Assembly: GCF_000300005.1 (NCBI RefSeq)
Contig: NC_018691.1
Coordinates: 3,658,001-3,722,000 of the forward strand
DNA length: 64,000 nt
Direction of reading: 5' to 3'
Source of the DNA: Alloalcanivorax dieselolei B5
GTDB lineage: Bacteria > Pseudomonadota > Gammaproteobacteria > Pseudomonadales > Alcanivoracaceae
Shown: in pieces, positions 8,357-17,181 of the stretch
Position numbering within the stretch: the first letter of the stretch is position 1
Layout of the letters: the number at the start of each line of letters is the position of its first letter
Notes under the pieces: model-generated
What the model was told of the DNA's origin: nothing
The model's database searches: none
What the model saw: the letters and a program-made list of their open reading frames with translations, nothing else
Position numbers and translations under genes: made by a program

Positions 8357-9918
8357 GGTATCGGTGCCTGTGGCTCGGGATCATCGAGCAGAGCACGGAG
8401 ATGTACCGTGGCCCGCCACCATTGTTCCAGAAAGCGGCGGGACAAACTCAAATCCTGCAAGGCCAGATCCAACGTATAGCGTGTCAGCGCGCCGTCCATG
8501 GCGCGTTGCATCAAAGCGTCCTTGACCTGCTCGTAGGCGAAACGCAACGGCTCCGTGGGATCACCCCCGCGCCGCAGTTGCTGGTGCATTTGCTCGAACC
8601 AGGCCGCCAGTACCGCCATGGCGACCTCATGATCCGGCTGCCGGATCATCTGGCGGCCATGCTCGTTCATCCCGGCCAGGGCATCTTCCATGTTGGAAAG
8701 GTTCAACTGGATCCGCCAGCCGATACGAAAGCCATTCATCTGTTCCTCGGTGAGCTGTTGCCGACCGGCCATGGCCAGAAAATCACCCAATCCCGCCAGC
8801 AGCTGGCGCCGCTCGGCGATGCCCTTGAGACGCTCGTCATGAGGCCGCGGCAAGCCACCGAGCGCATCCGGATAGCGCGCAAGGATCCGTTCGATCTCCC
8901 TGGCCAGCGCCGTCCTTGCCGCGTCCGGCAAATCCGCCACGTTACGATCCAGGAACTGCAACTGCGCCGTGGCCCGTTGACGTTCCTTGAAGCGCGTCAG
9001 CAAAAAACGCGTCAGCACCGGCTCCAATGGCCACATCAGCACTATGCCCAAGGCATTGAACGCAGTATGAAACAGAGCCAGCTGCCCCGGCGGCGCCAGC
9101 CCCCAACCACTGGCGACAGCCACAACCAGATCGACGCCGGGCCCTAGTAACGCCAACGCGACCAGCGCGGTCAGCAGATTGAACAACACATGGGCCACCG
9201 CCAAACGCCGGGCCTGAACGGTGGCACCGAGGATGGACAGCAGCGCCGTGGACGTGGTGCCCACGTTGGCGCCGATCACCAGCGCCGCGGCGCCGTCGAA
9301 ATCGATCACGCCACCGGCCAGGGCGGTGAGCACCACCGCCAGGGCGGCACTGGAAGACTGCATCAAGGTGGTCAGCAACACGCCTATTCCCACCATCAGC
9401 ACCAACGGCTGGCCCGCCATGCCCAGCGACAGCCGCTCTCCCATCTGGCCAAAGCCGGAGGACAGCACCTGGATACCCATGAACAGCAAGCCGAATCCCG
9501 CCAAGGCCATGCCAAGGCTGCGGTAACGGTCAAAAGGGGCGAACACGCGCAGCAGCGCACCCACCCCGATGATGGGCAAGGCGAACAGATCGATCTTGAA
9601 GCTGAAGCCGATCATCGCCACCAGCCACGCCGTCAGAGTGGTTCCCAGATTACTGCCGAAAATCACCCAAACCGCCCGCTCGAAGCGCAACAATCCGGTA
9701 TTGACGAACCCCAGGGCCGCCACGGTGACAGCGCTTGAGGATTGCACCATGACGGTCAGCAAAGTGCCCGACACCAGGCCGCGCCACCGGCTCGAGGTCC
9801 AGGAGGACAGCAGCCGCTCCAGGGAGGGTCCGGCGGCGACCCGCAAGCCTTCGGTGATCAACCACATGCCCAGCAAGAACAGTCCCAGACCGCCCAGGCT
9901 GGCGCTTATATACCCCAT
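8353..9918 (-). CDS. Na+/phosphate cotransporter family protein with PhoU-like tail
   Basis: A 521-residue membrane protein of the Na/Pi-cotransporter II-related (NptA/YjbB) family. Two inverted transport repeats each contain the hallmark QSSSA motif (VMVQSSSAVTVAALG and LMQSSSAALAVVL). The last ~200 residues are hydrophilic and helical, like PhoU. It may carry phosphate or another anion in either direction. It is the first gene of a two-gene operon with the AraC regulator. The 174-bp gap before the divergent membrane hydroxylase gene shows no feature I can name. Confidence 0.88.
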   Translation of the reverse strand: MGYISASLGGLGLFLLGMWLITEGLRVAAGPSLERLLSSWTSSRWRGLVSGTLLTVMVQSSSAVTVAALGFVNTGLLRFERAVWVIFGSNLGTTLTAWLVAMIGFSFKIDLFALPIIGVGALLRVFAPFDRYRSLGMALAGFGLLFMGIQVLSSGFGQMGERLSLGMAGQPLVLMVGIGVLLTTLMQSSSAALAVVLTALAGGVIDFDGAAALVIGANVGTTSTALLSILGATVQARRLAVAHVLFNLLTALVALALLGPGVDLVVAVASGWGLAPPGQLALFHTAFNALGIVLMWPLEPVLTRFLLTRFKERQRATAQLQFLDRNVADLPDAARTALAREIERILARYPDALGGLPRPHDERLKGIAERRQLLAGLGDFLAMAGRQQLTEEQMNGFRIGWRIQLNLSNMEDALAGMNEHGRQMIRQPDHEVAMAVLAAWFEQMHQQLRRGGDPTEPLRFAYEQVKDALMQRAMDGALTRYTLDLALQDLSLSRRFLEQWWRATVHLRALLDDPEPQAPIP

Positions 9919-10092
9919 GTGCCTTCTCTCTGACCGTGTCTCGCGCCCTTGTCGTCATTTGTCAAAAAAGAGTCCGGCTGCGTCAAGCGTTTTCTGCGCC
10001 ATCAGGGAACAATCTTGAGGTCCGTCAATCTTCCCGGACCGTCCCGCCGCCCACCATGGCGGTGGTGGCGACCGTTTTTTCGCGAGGTCCCC

Positions 10093-10986
10093 ATGCTCGA
10101 GGCTTTACAACATCTGGACTGGCGCACCCTGGTATTACCCGCAATGGTGCCGATCTTCATCGCTGTGTTATTGGCGGAGTGGACCCGCTTTCGCGGTCGC
10201 GGCCGCTTCCTGCTGCGCGACACCGCTGCCAGTATGGGGTTGGGGGCCCTGTATATGGTGTTCGATACGCTGGTCACCGTGACCCTGGTGGCGCTGCTGT
10301 TCAACTGGGCCTACCAGCACCGGCTGTTCACCGTCAGCATGACCCCGCTCACCGGAGCGCTGCTGTTCGTGCTTCTGGAGTTCTTTTATTACTGGTTTCA
10401 CCGCGCCAGCCATCGCATCCGCTGGTTCTGGTCGGCCCATGTGGCGCACCATTCCAGCCGCTATATGAACTTCTCCACCGCCATGCGGCAAAGCGCCCTG
10501 TACAGCCTGGCCGGCAACTGGATTTTTTATATTCCGCTGGCGTTTCTCGGCTTCGAACCGGTGTGGGTATTCTTCATGCTCACGGTGAATCTGGCTTATC
10601 AGTACTTCATCCATACCCAATGGGTTGGCAAGCTGCCGCGCCCCATCGAGTTTGTGTTCAATACGCCCAGCCATCACCGCGCCCACCATGGCCGCAATCC
10701 CGAATACATCGATCGCAACTATGGTGGCATTGTGATCCTGTATGACCGGCTGTTCGGCACTTTCGTGGAAGAGCAGGAAACAGCGCCGGTGGAGTACGGC
10801 ATTACCCGTCCGGTGGACAGCTTCAATCCGGTCACATTGACGGTGCACGAGGCCCGCGACATGTTTCGGGATGCGCTGCGGCCCGGCCCGCTAAGGCAAC
10901 GCCTGAAACATTTCTGGGCGCCGCCGGAATGGCAGCGCCCGGAACAGGAAGAGGAAAGCGCACTCAACCGCTCCCCGGCAGATTAA
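10093..10986 (+). CDS. Sterol desaturase/fatty acid hydroxylase superfamily protein
   Basis: A 297-residue integral membrane diiron oxygenase. The diagnostic histidine clusters are present: HRASH, HVAHHSSRYMN and SHHRAHHGRNPEYIDRNYGG. Four to five hydrophobic segments surround them (the first near MVPIFIAVLLAEW). Bacterial relatives hydroxylate or desaturate lipids; the substrate here is unknown. The ATG at 10093 follows GCGAGGT; the frame stays open upstream but that part is not protein-like. The end overlaps the convergent dctM gene by 23 bases. Confidence 0.85.
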   Translation: MLEALQHLDWRTLVLPAMVPIFIAVLLAEWTRFRGRGRFLLRDTAASMGLGALYMVFDTLVTVTLVALLFNWAYQHRLFTVSMTPLTGALLFVLLEFFYYWFHRASHRIRWFWSAHVAHHSSRYMNFSTAMRQSALYSLAGNWIFYIPLAFLGFEPVWVFFMLTVNLAYQYFIHTQWVGKLPRPIEFVFNTPSHHRAHHGRNPEYIDRNYGGIVILYDRLFGTFVEEQETAPVEYGITRPVDSFNPVTLTVHEARDMFRDALRPGPLRQRLKHFWAPPEWQRPEQEEESALNRSPAD

Positions 10987-12298
10987 GCAGAAACAGCGAC
11001 AGGGCCGGGACCATCACCAGGATGGCGATACGAATCACATCCGCGTACAGGAACGGGACAATACCCCGGCTCACCGTGCCCAGAGATGTATTGACGCTGT
11101 ACTTCTGCACGATGAACAGGTTCATGCCCATAGGCGGCGTGATCAGACCGATCTCCACCACCATCAGAGCGAGGATACCGAACCAGATCGATTTTTCGGT
11201 ATAGGTGAGATCGAAGAATTCCAGGTTGACCACGATCGGATAAAAGATCGGCACGGTGAGCAGAATCATGGACAGGGAGTCCATCACGCAGCCCAGCAGC
11301 AGATAGATGGCCAGAATCGAGAGCAGTACCACGAACGGCGCCAGCCCACTGTCGGCGACCCAGGACGCCAGTTCCGCCGGCATCTGACTGAGCGCCAGAC
11401 CACTGTTGAGCAGATCGGCGCCGACCACCACCAGATAGATCATGGCGGTGGCCTCGGCGGTGCCGATCAGGCTTTGATACAACCCTTTCCAGCGCAAGCC
11501 ACCGCGTACCACCGCGAACGCCCCGCAGGCGGCGGCGCCGATGGACGCCGCCTCGGTGAGGTTGGCCCAGCCTCCGTAGATACCGAAGATCACCACGATG
11601 AAGATCAACAGCACCGGAGACACCTCCAGCAACGCCCGCCACCGTTGAGGCCAGCCGGCCTTGTCTACCCTCGGCACCGACGCCATGGTACGTACCGCCA
11701 CCAGGCGGATCACCACCAGATAACCGAACATCGCCACCAGACCAGGAATCACCGCCGCCATGAACAGCTTGGCGATGGACTCCTCGGTGAGCACCGCATA
11801 GATGATCAACGGTACCGACGGCGGAATCAGAATGCCCAGAGTACCAGCGGCCGCCACCGTCCCGGCGGCCAGTTTGGGCGGGTAGTGATGTTTCTCCAGC
11901 TCCGGTAACGCCACCTGGCTCATGGTGGCGGCGGTGGCCAGGGACGAGCCGCAAATAGCACCGAAACCGGCACAGGCACCGGCGGCGGACATCGCCAGAC
12001 CACCGCGCCAATGACCAATGAAAGCCGCCGCCGCTTTGAACAGGGCGCGCGACAGACCGCCGTGAATGGCGAACTGCCCCATCAACACGAACAGTGGAAT
12101 CACCGCCAGGTCGTAATTGGAAAACCGGGCGTAAACCAGATTGTTGATGGTGAACAGCAGCGCCGTGGTGTCACCGTGATTGACGATCAGATAGCAGGCC
12201 ACGCCGCCCAGCAGCATGCCCACGCCCACGTGCACGCGCAGCGCCAGAATCAGCAGCACACCGCCGAGTACCCAGAGTCCGATTTCCATACCGCTCAT
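10964..12298 (-). CDS. TRAP transporter large permease (DctM type)
   Basis: A 444-residue DctM protein with about twelve membrane helices (start MSGMEIGLWVLGGVLLILAL). Family blocks are visible: GFGAICGSSLATAATMSQVALPEL, GTLGILIPPSVPLIIYAV and LITPPMGMNLFIVQ. It is the Na+-driven transport subunit fed by the periplasmic DctP. Its ATG overlaps the stop of the small-permease gene (ATGA). It belongs to dctPQM, which diverges from an aromatic hydroxylase gene and probably imports the aromatic acid used by the hpa pathway; that substrate is inferred. Confidence 0.93.
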   Translation of the reverse strand: MSGMEIGLWVLGGVLLILALRVHVGVGMLLGGVACYLIVNHGDTTALLFTINNLVYARFSNYDLAVIPLFVLMGQFAIHGGLSRALFKAAAAFIGHWRGGLAMSAAGACAGFGAICGSSLATAATMSQVALPELEKHHYPPKLAAGTVAAAGTLGILIPPSVPLIIYAVLTEESIAKLFMAAVIPGLVAMFGYLVVIRLVAVRTMASVPRVDKAGWPQRWRALLEVSPVLLIFIVVIFGIYGGWANLTEAASIGAAACGAFAVVRGGLRWKGLYQSLIGTAEATAMIYLVVVGADLLNSGLALSQMPAELASWVADSGLAPFVVLLSILAIYLLLGCVMDSLSMILLTVPIFYPIVVNLEFFDLTYTEKSIWFGILALMVVEIGLITPPMGMNLFIVQKYSVNTSLGTVSRGIVPFLYADVIRIAILVMVPALSLFLLNLPGSG

Positions 12299-12786
12299 GA
12301 CGGCACCTGCAGCGGTTTACCAGTCAGCGACCGCGCCGCCTGATACAGGGCACAGGCGCACAGCAGCGCCAGACCGGGCAGCATCAGCATCTGCGGAATC
12401 CACAGCGGCACCGCCAGCATGGTGGATGTGGACCCGTATTCGTGGCTGTCCAGGGTCAGCAGACCGGTTCGCCAGATCAGCAACGCCGCCACCAGCGCCA
12501 GCAGCAGATGACTGAGCGATAACAACGCCCGGTTCACTCCCGCCGGTAACAGCCCGGCGATCAGATCCACGCGGATGTGGTTATCGCGCAGCTCGCACAG
12601 CGGCATGAACGAGGCCACCGCCACGGCGATGGCCATTTCCAGAATTTCGATGTCACCGGGAATCGGCGCGGACCACAACTTGCGCCCCAGCAGAGAGACC
12701 AGCGACATGGCGATCACCGACAACACCACGGCACCGCCAAGCACGGCGACCGCGATGCTGAGACGGCGCAATACCGTTTCAACCAT
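12295..12786 (-). CDS. TRAP transporter small permease (DctQ type)
   Basis: A 163-residue four-helix membrane protein (MVETVLRRLSIAVAVLGGAV; IRVDLIAGLLP). DctQ proteins hold the DctM subunit and help dock DctP. It sits between dctP (63 bp upstream) and dctM (4-bp overlap), completing the tripartite system. Confidence 0.9.
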   Translation of the reverse strand: MVETVLRRLSIAVAVLGGAVVLSVIAMSLVSLLGRKLWSAPIPGDIEILEMAIAVAVASFMPLCELRDNHIRVDLIAGLLPAGVNRALLSLSHLLLALVAALLIWRTGLLTLDSHEYGSTSTMLAVPLWIPQMLMLPGLALLCACALYQAARSLTGKPLQVPS

Positions 12787-12849
12787 GGGAAACCTCGGCC
12801 TTTATCAGAGTTGAAGGGCAGAATTGACGGGCGGCACTAATTGGCGGCG

Positions 12850-13902
12850 TTAGCGGGCGGCGTGCTCGCGCACGATATCCTGCAACCCCTGATACAGTGC
12901 CTGGCGGTCGATGCCGCCCTTGTCGGAGGCCACCCACTCATCGGTGACCCTCTGCGAGGCCTCACGCATGGACTGATAGGTGGCATCATCCAGCGTCACG
13001 ATCTCGTGGTCCGGATCGGCGGACAACTGCTCCACCACCTGATCGATGGTCACATCCCAGGCTTCCCCGAAACGGCGGGACAGCGCCTCTCCGCTAAGCC
13101 GGTCGACGATCGCGCGCAGATCGTCGGGCAGATTCTGATAGCGCTTCTTGTTCATCAGCACCGCCAGCGTGGTTACCGTGGGGGTAGCCTGATCCGCGGC
13201 GGTTTGCATGTGATAGTGCGTGGTTTCGTCCAGTTTGGTCGGCGGCACCACTTCCCACACCGCCAGGGCCCCGTCGATGACGCCCTTGGCCAGCGTGTCG
13301 GCGATTTGCGCCGGCGGCATGCTCACCGGAGTGGCGCCCAGGGAAGTGAGCATCTCGGAAGCCAGCCGGGTGGACGCCCGTACTCGCAGCCCTTTCATGT
13401 CATCCAGGGAGGCCACTTTCTTGCGCGCGGTGTGCAAAGTACCACCGCCATCGCTCTGAATGGCCAGCACGTGGTAATCACGGAAATCGTCCTTGGCATA
13501 GCGCTGGTAAAACTCCCAAGCCACTTCACTGCCGTCAACGCCGCCGGGAGGCATCACGAACGGCAACTCCAGCGCCTCGCTACGGGGGAAACGGCCGGCG
13601 GCGTAACCGAGACCGGTCCAGACAATATCCACCACGCCATTGCGCGCCATGTCGGCCAGCTGCGCGGGAGTACCGCCCAATTGCATGGACGGATAAATCT
13701 GACATTCGATGCGGTTGCCGGACTGCTCGGCCAGATCGGCGCACCAGGGTTCCAGTACGTTTTTCTGGGCATTCGCCACCGCCGGCAGGAAATGCATGAT
13801 ACGTAAAGTGACTTTTTCTTTTTCCTGCTCCGCCGCCTGGATCTGGGTGCTCAAGGACAGCCATACGATCGCCAGAAGGGCCATGATGTTTTTGGAATTC
13901 AT
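12850..13902 (-). CDS. TRAP transporter periplasmic binding protein (DctP type)
   Basis: A 350-residue solute receptor with a cleavable signal peptide (about 24 residues, ending TQIQAAEQ). The family block MKGLRVRASTRLASEML contains the Arg that normally salt-bridges a ligand carboxylate, consistent with an organic acid. The ATG at 13902 is preferred over an in-frame GTG two codons upstream because AGAGG is correctly spaced. A promoter-like sequence and a 16-bp palindrome lie 85-130 bp upstream. It is the first gene of dctPQM. The proposed ligand, a hydroxyphenylacetate-like acid, rests only on neighbours. Confidence 0.9.
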   Translation of the reverse strand: MNSKNIMALLAIVWLSLSTQIQAAEQEKEKVTLRIMHFLPAVANAQKNVLEPWCADLAEQSGNRIECQIYPSMQLGGTPAQLADMARNGVVDIVWTGLGYAAGRFPRSEALELPFVMPPGGVDGSEVAWEFYQRYAKDDFRDYHVLAIQSDGGGTLHTARKKVASLDDMKGLRVRASTRLASEMLTSLGATPVSMPPAQIADTLAKGVIDGALAVWEVVPPTKLDETTHYHMQTAADQATPTVTTLAVLMNKKRYQNLPDDLRAIVDRLSGEALSRRFGEAWDVTIDQVVEQLSADPDHEIVTLDDATYQSMREASQRVTDEWVASDKGGIDRQALYQGLQDIVREHAAR

Positions 13903-13987
13903 ACACACCTCTCGGGTTGATACCCTGATTGTTATTCATCGAAATCCATCCTTGCCATCGATTCCTTTCACTGGCCCGCCCGGATTC

Positions 13988-14003
13988 CATTAATGTATTA
14001 ATG
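13988..14003. promoter_or_regulatory. 16-bp palindromic operator, copy 1 (HpaR-like site)
   Basis: CATTAATGTATTAATG is a perfect 7-2-7 inverted repeat. It differs only in the central dinucleotide from the palindrome before hpaG1 at 17132-17147. MarR-family repressors such as HpaR bind AT-rich palindromes of this size. It sits immediately downstream of a -10-like element for dctP, where a bound repressor would block transcription. Confidence 0.75.
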
Positions 14004-14005
14004 AA

Positions 14006-14034
14006 TTTCTAACACCTCGTCCTGGTCAGGTCAA
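14006..14034 (-). promoter_or_regulatory. Probable sigma70 promoter of dctPQM
   Basis: On the minus strand TTGACC (14029-14034) is followed by a 17-base spacer and TAGAAA (14006-14011), then by the palindrome at 13988-14003. This is a reasonable -35/-10 pair directed at dctP. The rest of the 348-bp divergent spacer 13903-14250 has no gene. Confidence 0.5.
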
Positions 14035-14250
14035 CGAAGGATTGGGAAAAACCGCGTTTGCCCCTCTTCTGTTGTCTTCCGTGCCGTCCTTCCCCCCATG
14101 AAAAGTGCAATTTTTCCTGCGGAAATCACCTGGGCTCGCTTTCATGGCTCGGCCAAGATGCGGAACGTCATACGCCGATAACAACAATCGCGGCGGGCCG
14201 GTTCGATGTTCACAGACCTCCGGCCAGCCCGGAAAACAGGAGAGGTAACA

Positions 14251-16152
14251 GTGCAGTTCCACCATCACGGCTATGTATCCGATGACCCGAGAATCGAGGA
14301 CGCGACCGGCACCGGGATCGATCGCCCCGACACCTTGCCGGACCAGGTCGACGTGCTGATTGTCGGCAGCGGACCGGCGGGCATGATCGCCGCCGCCCAG
14401 TTGGCGAAGTTTCCGAATATCACCACCCGTATCGTCGAACGCCGCCCCGGGCGCCTGCGGCTGGGCCAGGCCGACGGCATCCAGGCACGCAGTGTGGAAA
14501 CCTTCCAGGCGTTCGGCTTCGCCGAACGGATCACCGCCGAAGCCTACCGGATCACCGAGATGGCGTTCTGGACACCGGACCCGGACAACCCCTCCCACAT
14601 TGTCCGCTCCTCGGTGGCCCCCGATGACGCCAGCGGCGAAATCAGCGAATTTCCTCATCTCATCGTCAACCAGGCTCGGGTGCTGGATTATTTCGCCGAG
14701 TTCGCCCGCAACGCCCCCGCCCGCCTGACTCCGGACTATGGGCTGGAATTCCAGGATTTACGCATCGATCATGGCGAGGACTACCCGGTGGCGGTGACGT
14801 TGCGCCATGTCTGCGGCGATCGGGAAGGTCTGGAACGCACCGTGAAAGCCAGGTACGTGATCGGTTGCGACGGTGCTCACAGCCGCGTGCGCGAAGCCAT
14901 CGGCCGCAAGCACATCGGCAAGGTCGCCAATCACGCCTGGGGCGTCATGGATGTTCTCGCCACCACCGATTTCCCGGACATCCGCACCAAGTGCGCGATC
15001 CAGTCCGCCTCCGGTGGCAGCATTCTGCACATTCCCCGCGAGGGCGGTCACCTGTTCCGCATGTACGTCGATCTCGGCGAAGTGGCCGGAGACGACAACC
15101 GCCGGGTACGCCAAACCACGCTGGAAACCACCGTCGCCAAGGCCAACCGGATCCTCCATCCCTACACCCTGGAAGTGAAGGACTGCGCCTGGTACACCGT
15201 CTATGAAGTGGGCCACCGGGTAACCGACAAGTTCGATGACGTGCCCCCCGAGGCTACCGGCACCCGCGCGCCCCGCGTTTTCATCACCGGCGATGCCTGC
15301 CATACCCACAGTGCCAAGGCCGGCCAGGGCATGAATGTGTCCATGCAGGATGGTTGGAACATCGCCTGGAAACTGGGCCACGTGCTCTCGGGCATCGCCC
15401 CGGAATCGCTGCTGGAAACCTATTCCAGCGAGCGTCAGGTGGTGGCTCAGAACCTGATTGATTTCGATCGCGAATGGTCGAGCCTGATGGCCAAACCGGC
15501 CGAGCAATTCAGCGACCCGCAAGAGCTGAAGGAATTCTACGTCAAGACCGCCGAATTCCCGGCGGGCTTCATGACCGAATATCAACCCTCGATGATCACT
15601 GGCGGCAGGGCACACCAGCATCTGGCCACCGGCTTCCCGATCGGCAAGCGGTTCAAATCCGCCCCGGTCATGCGGGTGTGTGATGGCAATGACGTTCACC
15701 TGGGGCATCACGCCACTGCTGACGGCCGCTGGCGGATCTATGTCTTCGCCGACCGGGCCGCTCCCGCCGGGCACTCCCCGTTGACCACCTTCGCCGACTG
15801 GATGCTGAACAGCACCGACTCCCCGGTGGTGAAATACACTCCGGCAGGAACCGATCTCGACAGTCTCTTCGATATCAAGGTGATCTATCGGCGGCCCCAT
15901 GGCGAGGTGGAGTTCGGCCCGATGATTCCGGCGTTGTTCACGCCAAAGGTCGGCCCGTTCCAATTGACGGACTACGAAAAGGTTTACGCCGTCGACCCGG
16001 AGCACGACATCTTCGAGGCCCGGGGTATTGCCCCGGAAGGCGCGGTGGTGGTGGTGCGGCCGGACCAGTACGTTTCCCTGGTGACCGCTCTGCACGCCAC
16101 CGATGAACTGACCGCCTTCTTCGATGGGGCCATGCTGCGGCGAGGCCAATGA
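14251..16152 (+). CDS. FAD-dependent aromatic hydroxylase, 3-hydroxybenzoate 4-monooxygenase family
   Basis: A 633-residue single-component flavin hydroxylase. The N-terminal ADP-binding motif is VDVLIVGSGPAGMIAAAQLA; RYVIGCDGAHSRVREAIG gives the DG motif; ITGDACHTHSAKAGQGMNVSMQDGWNIAWKL gives the GD flavin motif; a thioredoxin-like C-terminal domain follows. It closely resembles MobA, which makes protocatechuate from 3-hydroxybenzoate. Start: GTG at 14251 after AGGAGAGG, giving MQFHHHGYV as in relatives; an ATG at 14206 lacks a ribosome site. It diverges from dctPQM and lies beside the homoprotocatechuate genes, where no hpaBC is seen, so it may supply 3,4-dihydroxyphenylacetate from a monohydroxyphenylacetate. 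Substrate inferred. Confidence 0.88.
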   Translation: MQFHHHGYVSDDPRIEDATGTGIDRPDTLPDQVDVLIVGSGPAGMIAAAQLAKFPNITTRIVERRPGRLRLGQADGIQARSVETFQAFGFAERITAEAYRITEMAFWTPDPDNPSHIVRSSVAPDDASGEISEFPHLIVNQARVLDYFAEFARNAPARLTPDYGLEFQDLRIDHGEDYPVAVTLRHVCGDREGLERTVKARYVIGCDGAHSRVREAIGRKHIGKVANHAWGVMDVLATTDFPDIRTKCAIQSASGGSILHIPREGGHLFRMYVDLGEVAGDDNRRVRQTTLETTVAKANRILHPYTLEVKDCAWYTVYEVGHRVTDKFDDVPPEATGTRAPRVFITGDACHTHSAKAGQGMNVSMQDGWNIAWKLGHVLSGIAPESLLETYSSERQVVAQNLIDFDREWSSLMAKPAEQFSDPQELKEFYVKTAEFPAGFMTEYQPSMITGGRAHQHLATGFPIGKRFKSAPVMRVCDGNDVHLGHHATADGRWRIYVFADRAAPAGHSPLTTFADWMLNSTDSPVVKYTPAGTDLDSLFDIKVIYRRPHGEVEFGPMIPALFTPKVGPFQLTDYEKVYAVDPEHDIFEARGIAPEGAVVVVRPDQYVSLVTALHATDELTAFFDGAMLRRGQ

Positions 16153-16162
16153 CAGCCCGGAC

Positions 16163-17062
16163 TCAGAGCGCCCGCTTGTCGGCGCGGTAGCGCCCCGGAG
16201 TCATGCCCGCTTCGCGGGTGAAAAAGCGTGAGAAATAGGCGGGGTCATTAAAGCCCAGCTGGTAGCCGATCTCGTTGATCGACGCGGTAGTGAAGATCAG
16301 CAACCGACGCGCTTCCTGCATCAGCCGGTCGAACACCAACCGCTTGCTGGATTTGCCGGCGGTGCGCCGGCAGATCTCGTTGAGCCGGTTCTCGGTAACG
16401 CCCAGTTCGTCGGCATAGCGGGTCAGGGTCCAGTGATGCGGGTAATGGTCCTCGATCAGCATCTGAAAACGCTGAAACAGGGAGAGGTCCTCATGGCGTA
16501 CCGGCTGCGGCGTCACGCGGTTGCGTGCCAGCCGGAACAGATCAATGAAGATCAGCTGTGCCAGCGCCCGCACCGCCTGCGGCTGCCCTGGCCGCGGCCG
16601 GTGGATTTCCCCGCGCAGCTGATCGAACAGACGGTCGAGCCCCGCCATCGCCGGTGCCTGTGGCGCCGGCAGTTGGGAGGCCGCCACGCACAGCGGTGCG
16701 ATGTCACTGACATCGCCCAGGTCACCGCTTTCCTCCAGCAGCGACCACACCAATTGCTGCTGCACGGTGAGCACATGGCCGTCGGCGTCCGCATCGGTGA
16801 CGAAGGCGTGGGTCACCGTGGGAGGCGTGAGGAAGAACAGAGGTGCCGGCTGATGGTACTGATGCTCATCCAGGTACACCCGCACCATGCCGGACTTGAC
16901 GTAATGCACCTGGAAGAAGCGCACATGGCGGTGCGCCGGCATGTTGCGTCCGAAGAAGTCCGCCATGCGGCCCAGCGCATCGTAGTGCACCTCGGCGTCG
17001 GCGTAACGCTTGTCGTACACCTGACCGATGTTGATGTTGGGTATGGGGTCACTTGTTGTCAT
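16163..17062 (-). CDS. hpaA: 4-hydroxyphenylacetate catabolism activator, AraC family
   Basis: A 299-residue AraC/XylS regulator closely resembling E. coli HpaA: the cupin-like N-terminal ligand domain has DVHY-like spacing (VHYDALGRMADFFGRNMPAHRH), LTPPTVTHAF and DGHVLTVQQQLVW. The C-terminal HTH contains TENRLNEICRRTAGKSSKRL and INEIGYQLGFNDPAYFSRFF. The ATG at 17062 (AGGA just upstream) is preferred over a GTG four codons earlier. It is divergent from hpaG1 and convergent with the hydroxylase gene. In E. coli it activates hpaBC with hydroxyphenylacetates as effectors; here the target would be the hydroxylase or the hpa operon. Confidence 0.88.
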   Translation of the reverse strand: MTTSDPIPNINIGQVYDKRYADAEVHYDALGRMADFFGRNMPAHRHVRFFQVHYVKSGMVRVYLDEHQYHQPAPLFFLTPPTVTHAFVTDADADGHVLTVQQQLVWSLLEESGDLGDVSDIAPLCVAASQLPAPQAPAMAGLDRLFDQLRGEIHRPRPGQPQAVRALAQLIFIDLFRLARNRVTPQPVRHEDLSLFQRFQMLIEDHYPHHWTLTRYADELGVTENRLNEICRRTAGKSSKRLVFDRLMQEARRLLIFTTASINEIGYQLGFNDPAYFSRFFTREAGMTPGRYRADKRAL

Positions 17063-17124
17063 CGTCCTGCCCACTGCCTGATACCGGCATCATTCACCGC
17101 TTTAGCGGATCCGGCAACGTCTTC

Positions 17125-17157
17125 TTGATTTCATTAATATATTAATGTAAATATTAA
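17125..17157 (+). promoter_or_regulatory. hpa operon promoter region with palindromic operator, copy 2
   Basis: CATTAATATATTAATG at 17132-17147 is a perfect palindrome matching the dctP/hydroxylase site except at its centre. TTGATT (17125-17130) lies just before it and AT-rich -10-like sequence (TAAATA 17148-17153 or TATTAA 17152-17157) just after, so the operator would fill the promoter spacer. A half-site pair ATTAACCTATTAAC follows at 17153-17166. HpaR is the most likely binder. Confidence 0.7.
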
Positions 17158-17181
17158 CCTATTAACAAAAAAGGAGCCTTC

